From CAZUAQ01 sp964618455 (GTDB lineage: Bacteria > Planctomycetota > Phycisphaerae > UBA1845 > PWPN01): a stretch of DNA of 64,000 nt. Below, in pieces: positions 60,201-64,000 of the stretch (position 1 is the first letter of the stretch; each line of letters begins with the position of its first letter). The stretch lies in contig CAZUAQ010000023.1 of NCBI GenBank assembly GCA_964618455.1, forward strand, positions 17,312 through 81,311, in the 5' to 3' direction. The notes under the pieces are model-generated. The model did no database searches and was not told the DNA's origin. It was given only the letters and a program-made list of their open reading frames with translations. The translations under genes were made by a program, and so were the position numbers.

Positions 60201-63200
60201 ATGTTTTCCGTGTTGCCGGCGCTCTGCCTGCTGCTTGTGACCAACTCTCCGAGCGACGAGATCTGCCCCTCGCCGGAGGATGTGCTGTCGACGTTCCAGC
60301 TTTCAGACGAACGTTTGATCGTGGAACTCGCCGCCGCCGAGCCGAACCTCACCGATCCCGTGGCGATGACCTTCGATGCGGACGGCCGGCTCTACGTCGT
60401 AGAGATGGCGGACTTCCAGATCGGCCCGGACGGCGAAGACGGTGAACTCCTTGGCCGGGTACGCCAATTGCGCGATACGGACGGTGACGGCCACTACGAA
60501 ACGGCGACGCACTTCGCCGACAAACTCCCTTTGCCGACCGCGATCACTCCGGCGTATGGCGGTATCCTGGTCGGAGCCGCGCCGGACCTCCTCTTTCTCA
60601 AGGATCTCGACGGCGACGGGACGGCGGATCTGCGCAAGACGCTCTTTACCGGCTTCGGCAAAAAGCATAACGAGACGCTGCTGAACTCGCTTTACTGGGG
60701 AATCGACAACTGGCTGTACGGCTGCGGCAACATCAGCCAGGGTCGCGTTTCCTGTCCCGACGCGCCGAACCTGCCGCCGGTCGATATCCAGGACTTTCGC
60801 CTGCGCTTCCGCCTTCCGCTGGAGGCCCGGACTGCCGATGACCTCGCGCTCACTGACGTGGCGATCCAATCCGCCACCGGCGGTGGGCAGTTCGGCATGG
60901 CCGAAGATGCGTATGGGCGGCGGTTCTCGTCGTACAACAACCGCCACGCCATGCACATGGTCCTCTCCGACCAGGATCTGCGTCGCAACCCCTGGTTCGC
61001 CGCCGAGCGGACGTGGCAAAGCTGCCCGGATCATGAGGCGGGATGCCGCGTCTTTCGCATCAGCCCACCTGAGCAGTGGCGTGAGGTGCGGCTTCAGCAA
61101 CGCAAGGCTTCCGGTACCGGGGATCGCACGCCCAGGGGCTATCTGACTTCCGGCAGCGGGGCATTGATTTATCGGGGTGACGCACTTCCTGAGGCGTATC
61201 TCGGCAACGCTTTCACCGGCGCGGCCGCCAACAACCTCGTCCATCGCGACATCCTTGTACCCGACGGCGCCACGTTCATCGCCCGCCGCGCTGCGAGCGA
61301 ACAGGAGCGCGACTTCCTGGCCTCGCCGCATCTCTGCTTTCGCCCGGTGGCGTTCGGAGAGGGGCCGGACGGATCGCTGTATGTGGTCGATATGTGCCGC
61401 GAGATCATCGAGACGCCACTGTCCGTTCCTCCGGATATCCGCAAGACCATGAACTTCGCCTCGGGCCGCCACCAGGGCCGCATCTGGCGTATCCGCGCGC
61501 GCGATACAGTCCAGTCGCCAACGCAGTCACTCGAAGCAATGCCTTCCGCCGCACTCGTCCCGCTGTTGGCCGCCCCCAACGGATGGACCCGTTCGACGGC
61601 GCAGCGACTTCTGGTCGAACGACAGGACGTGAGCGTCGAGAAGTTACTCATTCGTATGGCAGTCAAGCATGATGAACCGCGGGGCCGATTGCATGCCCTT
61701 GCGACGCTGGATGGGCTGAGTCGTCTGGATGAGCCGTTGCTTGTGGCGGCGTTGAAAGATGAGGACTCCGGTGTTCGTGAGCGTGCCGTCCAGTTGGCTT
61801 TCCGACATCTGGATGCGTCGACGCCCTCCCCCGCGCTGATCCGAACGCTCCTGGGCCTGTTCGACGATGAATCAGTCCGGATGCCGTTCGAAATAGCAAG
61901 GATCCTCGGCGAATTGCCCTCCAATCACAAGGTACTCGACACGGCGTTGGCGCTGGCCGAGCGCCATGCGGATGATCTCTGGGTAAGGTCGGCCCTGTTG
62001 AGCAACTCGCCGCCGTTCCTTGCAAAGCTCTGGCAGAAGCTTATCGAATCGGAGAGCGCACTTCTCACGCAAGACACACCGGGAGCGCAGACGCTGATAC
62101 GTGAGCTCGTCAGCGTGGCAATGGCGGCGGATACCCGTGATCGATTGACTCCCCTGCTCGAACGCATCGTCGACGAGCGCGAGACCGCCCCGGCTCAATG
62201 GCATCATGCCGCCCTGCAGGGTCTGAACCAGGGCATCTCCCGCATGGGGCCGGGCGCGAACACGAAGTTGAATACGAAACGTTGGCCTGCTTTGCTGCTG
62301 ATCCTGTTGGAGGCCGAGGATGCCGCGCTGCGAAAGGAAGCTGAATCCCTGGCACGTGCATTGACCTTACCGGATACGCCTGAAGTCCGGACGTGGCTCG
62401 ATCGCGAACTCGAGCAGGCGGAGGATTTTGATCTTCCCGAAGCACAACGGCTGCGCGCCATCGCCCGCGCCGCATGCGGCCCGGAAACCCTCGTCATTGC
62501 GCGGCTGGCGGAAATCTTCACCGTTTACGAAACGCTCGACATCCAGCGCGCGATCGTTGACATCCTCGCCGCCACACAAAATTCCGAGGTCGGAAGCGAC
62601 CTTCTGGACGACTGGTCGGAATACACGCCGGGCATCCGCAAGGTCCTCGTAGACGCGCTGTCGCGCTATCAGGTCTACCTGCCCGTGCTGCTCGCCGCCA
62701 TGGAGAATGAAACGATTCCCGCCTGGTCCGTCCCGGCGACCCTGCGACAGCGCCTGGTCGACCATCCCGATCCCACGATCGCCAGGCGGGCGCAGCTCGT
62801 ATTCGAGGCGACAAGCGATGCCGACCAGGAAACGTACCTGCGTTACGCCAAGGTATTGAAGGATGAGAATGTGAAACCTGACCTTGCCCGGGGACGAACG
62901 CTCTTCTCGGAACAGTGCGCGTCTTGCCACAAGTTCGCGGGCATGGGCACGCAGGTCGGCCCCGACTTGAACTCGGTGCTTGGCCGCTCGCCTGAACAAC
63001 TGCTCGGCGATGTGCTATTGCCCAGCCAGACCATCACCGTCGGCTACGAATACTACGTGGTCGACATGCTTGACGGGGCGAGCTACAGCGGGGTCATCGC
63101 CAATGAGTCCGCCACATCGATTACCATCCGCGAGCAGGAAGGGAAGGAATCCACACTCCTGCGCGCGAACATCGACCGCATCTACGCCTCTCGCCTCTCC

Positions 63201-63290
63201 ATGATGCCGGAGAATCTCCACGAAACGGTCAGCGCCGATGAGATGGCGGACCTGATCGGCTTCATCCTCGATCAGCGCGACACGCCGTAA
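60201..63290 (+). CDS. PVC-type heme-binding dehydrogenase-like protein
   Basis: A large exported protein, 1029 residues. After a signal peptide comes a beta-propeller 'membrane-bound dehydrogenase' domain (about 25-430, 'VAMTFDADGRLYVVEMADFQ', 'LRDTDGDGHYETATHFADKLPLPT', 'LYWGIDNWLYG'). A HEAT-like helical repeat region follows (about 440-880), then a C-terminal cytochrome c domain with CxxCH at 906-910 ('QCASCHKFAGMGTQVGPDLN') and 'SYSGVIANESATSITI'. This architecture is nearly restricted to the PVC superphylum and is thought to oxidise sugars or other substrates in the periplasm. GAGG eight bases before ATG 60201 sets the start. Confidence 0.93.
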   Translation: MFSVLPALCLLLVTNSPSDEICPSPEDVLSTFQLSDERLIVELAAAEPNLTDPVAMTFDADGRLYVVEMADFQIGPDGEDGELLGRVRQLRDTDGDGHYETATHFADKLPLPTAITPAYGGILVGAAPDLLFLKDLDGDGTADLRKTLFTGFGKKHNETLLNSLYWGIDNWLYGCGNISQGRVSCPDAPNLPPVDIQDFRLRFRLPLEARTADDLALTDVAIQSATGGGQFGMAEDAYGRRFSSYNNRHAMHMVLSDQDLRRNPWFAAERTWQSCPDHEAGCRVFRISPPEQWREVRLQQRKASGTGDRTPRGYLTSGSGALIYRGDALPEAYLGNAFTGAAANNLVHRDILVPDGATFIARRAASEQERDFLASPHLCFRPVAFGEGPDGSLYVVDMCREIIETPLSVPPDIRKTMNFASGRHQGRIWRIRARDTVQSPTQSLEAMPSAALVPLLAAPNGWTRSTAQRLLVERQDVSVEKLLIRMAVKHDEPRGRLHALATLDGLSRLDEPLLVAALKDEDSGVRERAVQLAFRHLDASTPSPALIRTLLGLFDDESVRMPFEIARILGELPSNHKVLDTALALAERHADDLWVRSALLSNSPPFLAKLWQKLIESESALLTQDTPGAQTLIRELVSVAMAADTRDRLTPLLERIVDERETAPAQWHHAALQGLNQGISRMGPGANTKLNTKRWPALLLILLEAEDAALRKEAESLARALTLPDTPEVRTWLDRELEQAEDFDLPEAQRLRAIARAACGPETLVIARLAEIFTVYETLDIQRAIVDILAATQNSEVGSDLLDDWSEYTPGIRKVLVDALSRYQVYLPVLLAAMENETIPAWSVPATLRQRLVDHPDPTIARRAQLVFEATSDADQETYLRYAKVLKDENVKPDLARGRTLFSEQCASCHKFAGMGTQVGPDLNSVLGRSPEQLLGDVLLPSQTITVGYEYYVVDMLDGASYSGVIANESATSITIREQEGKESTLLRANIDRIYASRLSMMPENLHETVSADEMADLIGFILDQRDTP

Positions 63291-63302
63291 CGGCTCGCGG
63301 TG

Positions 63303-64000
63303 TCAGCGTTCGTTGGAGGCATTGCCGAGACTCGCCGGCCCCTTACGCAGCAGCGTGAACACGTCGGCGTAATCGTCGGTCCATGGGCGGATCGCCGGGG
63401 CGGTGCGCGCTTCACGCCAGCCTTCGCCCTTCGCGAGGTCGCCGAGATCCTCCACGCGTCGCGTCACCGCCACCACGTGCGCCGGCGTCGCTCCGAACCC
63501 CTGCTCCTCGGGCGTGAGGTCCCGGGCCTGTTCCTCGCGCGTCCACGCTACGAGACCCGCGTCGGCGGCCAGGGCGGCGACGACCGGCTCAAAATTCATC
63601 AACCGATTGCTCACGTGAAACGCCAGTATTCCGCCTGGAGCGAGTTTGCGCATGTACATGGCCAACGCCTCGCGTGAAAGCAGGTGCGTCGGCACGGCAT
63701 CGGAACTGTAGGCATCGAGGAAGATCACGTCGAAGGCGTGGTTGGGTTGCTCGGCAAGCAGGATTCGACCGTCGCCGATGAGCACTTCATGCGTCCCGGC
63801 GGCGTCGGCCAGAAAGGTGAAGTAACGTTCGTCCCGGGCAATCCGCGCGATGGCGGGGTCGATCTCGATGTAGGTGTAATTGTCTTCGGGCCGCGCATAG
63901 GCCGCCACTGCGCCCGCACCGAGCCCGATGGCGCCGACACGCAGACGTGTCTCGCGCGCGGCGGCCTGGCGAAAGACGTCCCCCACCGGCCCGGAGCGAT
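63303..64000 (-). CDS. spermidine synthase-like protein, C-terminal part (truncated by window edge)
   Basis: The frame is open to the window end, so the N-terminus lies beyond it; about 232 residues are visible. It contains a Rossmann methyltransferase-like core of the spermidine synthase superfamily: 'VGAIGLGAGAVAAYARPEDNYTYIEIDP', 'EVLIGDGRILLAEQPNHAFDVIFLDAYSSDAVPTHLLSREAL' and 'GGILAFHVSNRLMNFEPVV'. Just before, '(S)GPVGDVFRQ' matches long homologues, which often carry N-terminal membrane spans. True polyamine synthesis is uncertain for such long forms. It converges with the PVC cytochrome gene at a 12-base gap. Confidence 0.82.
   Translation of the reverse strand, partial: RSGPVGDVFRQAAARETRLRVGAIGLGAGAVAAYARPEDNYTYIEIDPAIARIARDERYFTFLADAAGTHEVLIGDGRILLAEQPNHAFDVIFLDAYSSDAVPTHLLSREALAMYMRKLAPGGILAFHVSNRLMNFEPVVAALAADAGLVAWTREEQARDLTPEEQGFGATPAHVVAVTRRVEDLGDLAKGEGWREARTAPAIRPWTDDYADVFTLLRKGPASLGNASNER

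Overview
The window reads as a chromosomal segment of a Planctomycetota bacterium, most likely from the Phycisphaerae side of the phylum. Several protein types rarely seen together elsewhere point there. They are an H-X9-DG prepilin-like C-terminus (3-332), a secreted glycosidase with a planctomycete-style dockerin-like tail (12074-14260), a Ser/Thr kinase with C-terminal TPRs (44225-46528), a 'CRRCGYDLTGNVSGRCPECG' zinc ribbon (in a broken gene, 43569-44080), a Tat-exported ceramidase-like protein and a PVC-type heme-binding protein (58753-63290). A nearly complete dcw cluster argues against the Planctomycetia, where that cluster is largely lost. The sequence is GC-rich, genes are dense, and I see no prophage, insertion sequence or CRISPR array.

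Layout. 1-11.7 kb is mixed: a membrane protein, a PocR-AraC regulator behind a clear promoter/palindrome, a Memo family protein, a TrkA-C membrane protein, a lipoprotein, DUF167, the two GDP-L-fucose enzymes, a 2-hydroxyacid dehydrogenase, a Uma2 nuclease and a HIT protein. 12-24.9 kb holds secreted glycosidase and beta-helix proteins around pheS-pheT, a Gfo/Idh oxidoreductase with a sugar isomerase, and two related membrane proteins. 25.1-42.7 kb is the dcw cluster, all on the minus strand: mraZ, a small ORF, rsmH, a LysM protein, ftsL, ftsI, murE, murF, mraY, ftsW, murG, murC, murB, ddl and an ftsQ-like gene. It makes lipid II from UDP-GlcNAc-enolpyruvate onward and supplies the septal synthase FtsW-FtsI with FtsL and FtsQ. 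murD, ftsA and ftsZ are absent from their usual places. 43-64 kb is again mixed: the broken zinc-ribbon gene, the kinase, a TPR-YggX fusion, protoporphyrinogen oxidase, gamma-glutamyltransferase, tRNA-Leu(UAA), a GH172-like protein, an ATP-grasp/alpha-E pair, MgtE, the ceramidase-like/PVC-cytochrome pair and a truncated spermidine synthase-like gene at the edge.

The most interesting non-coding signals cluster around dcw. They are a four-arm alternating hairpin set in the mraZ-rsmH leader, a perfect DnaA box overlapping the putative mraZ promoter, an 11-bp direct repeat bracketing a putative internal murC promoter, and a six-unit 17-nt tandem array just past ftsQ. None was tested; all come from reading the sequence by eye, and all functional assignments are from motif recognition without database searches.
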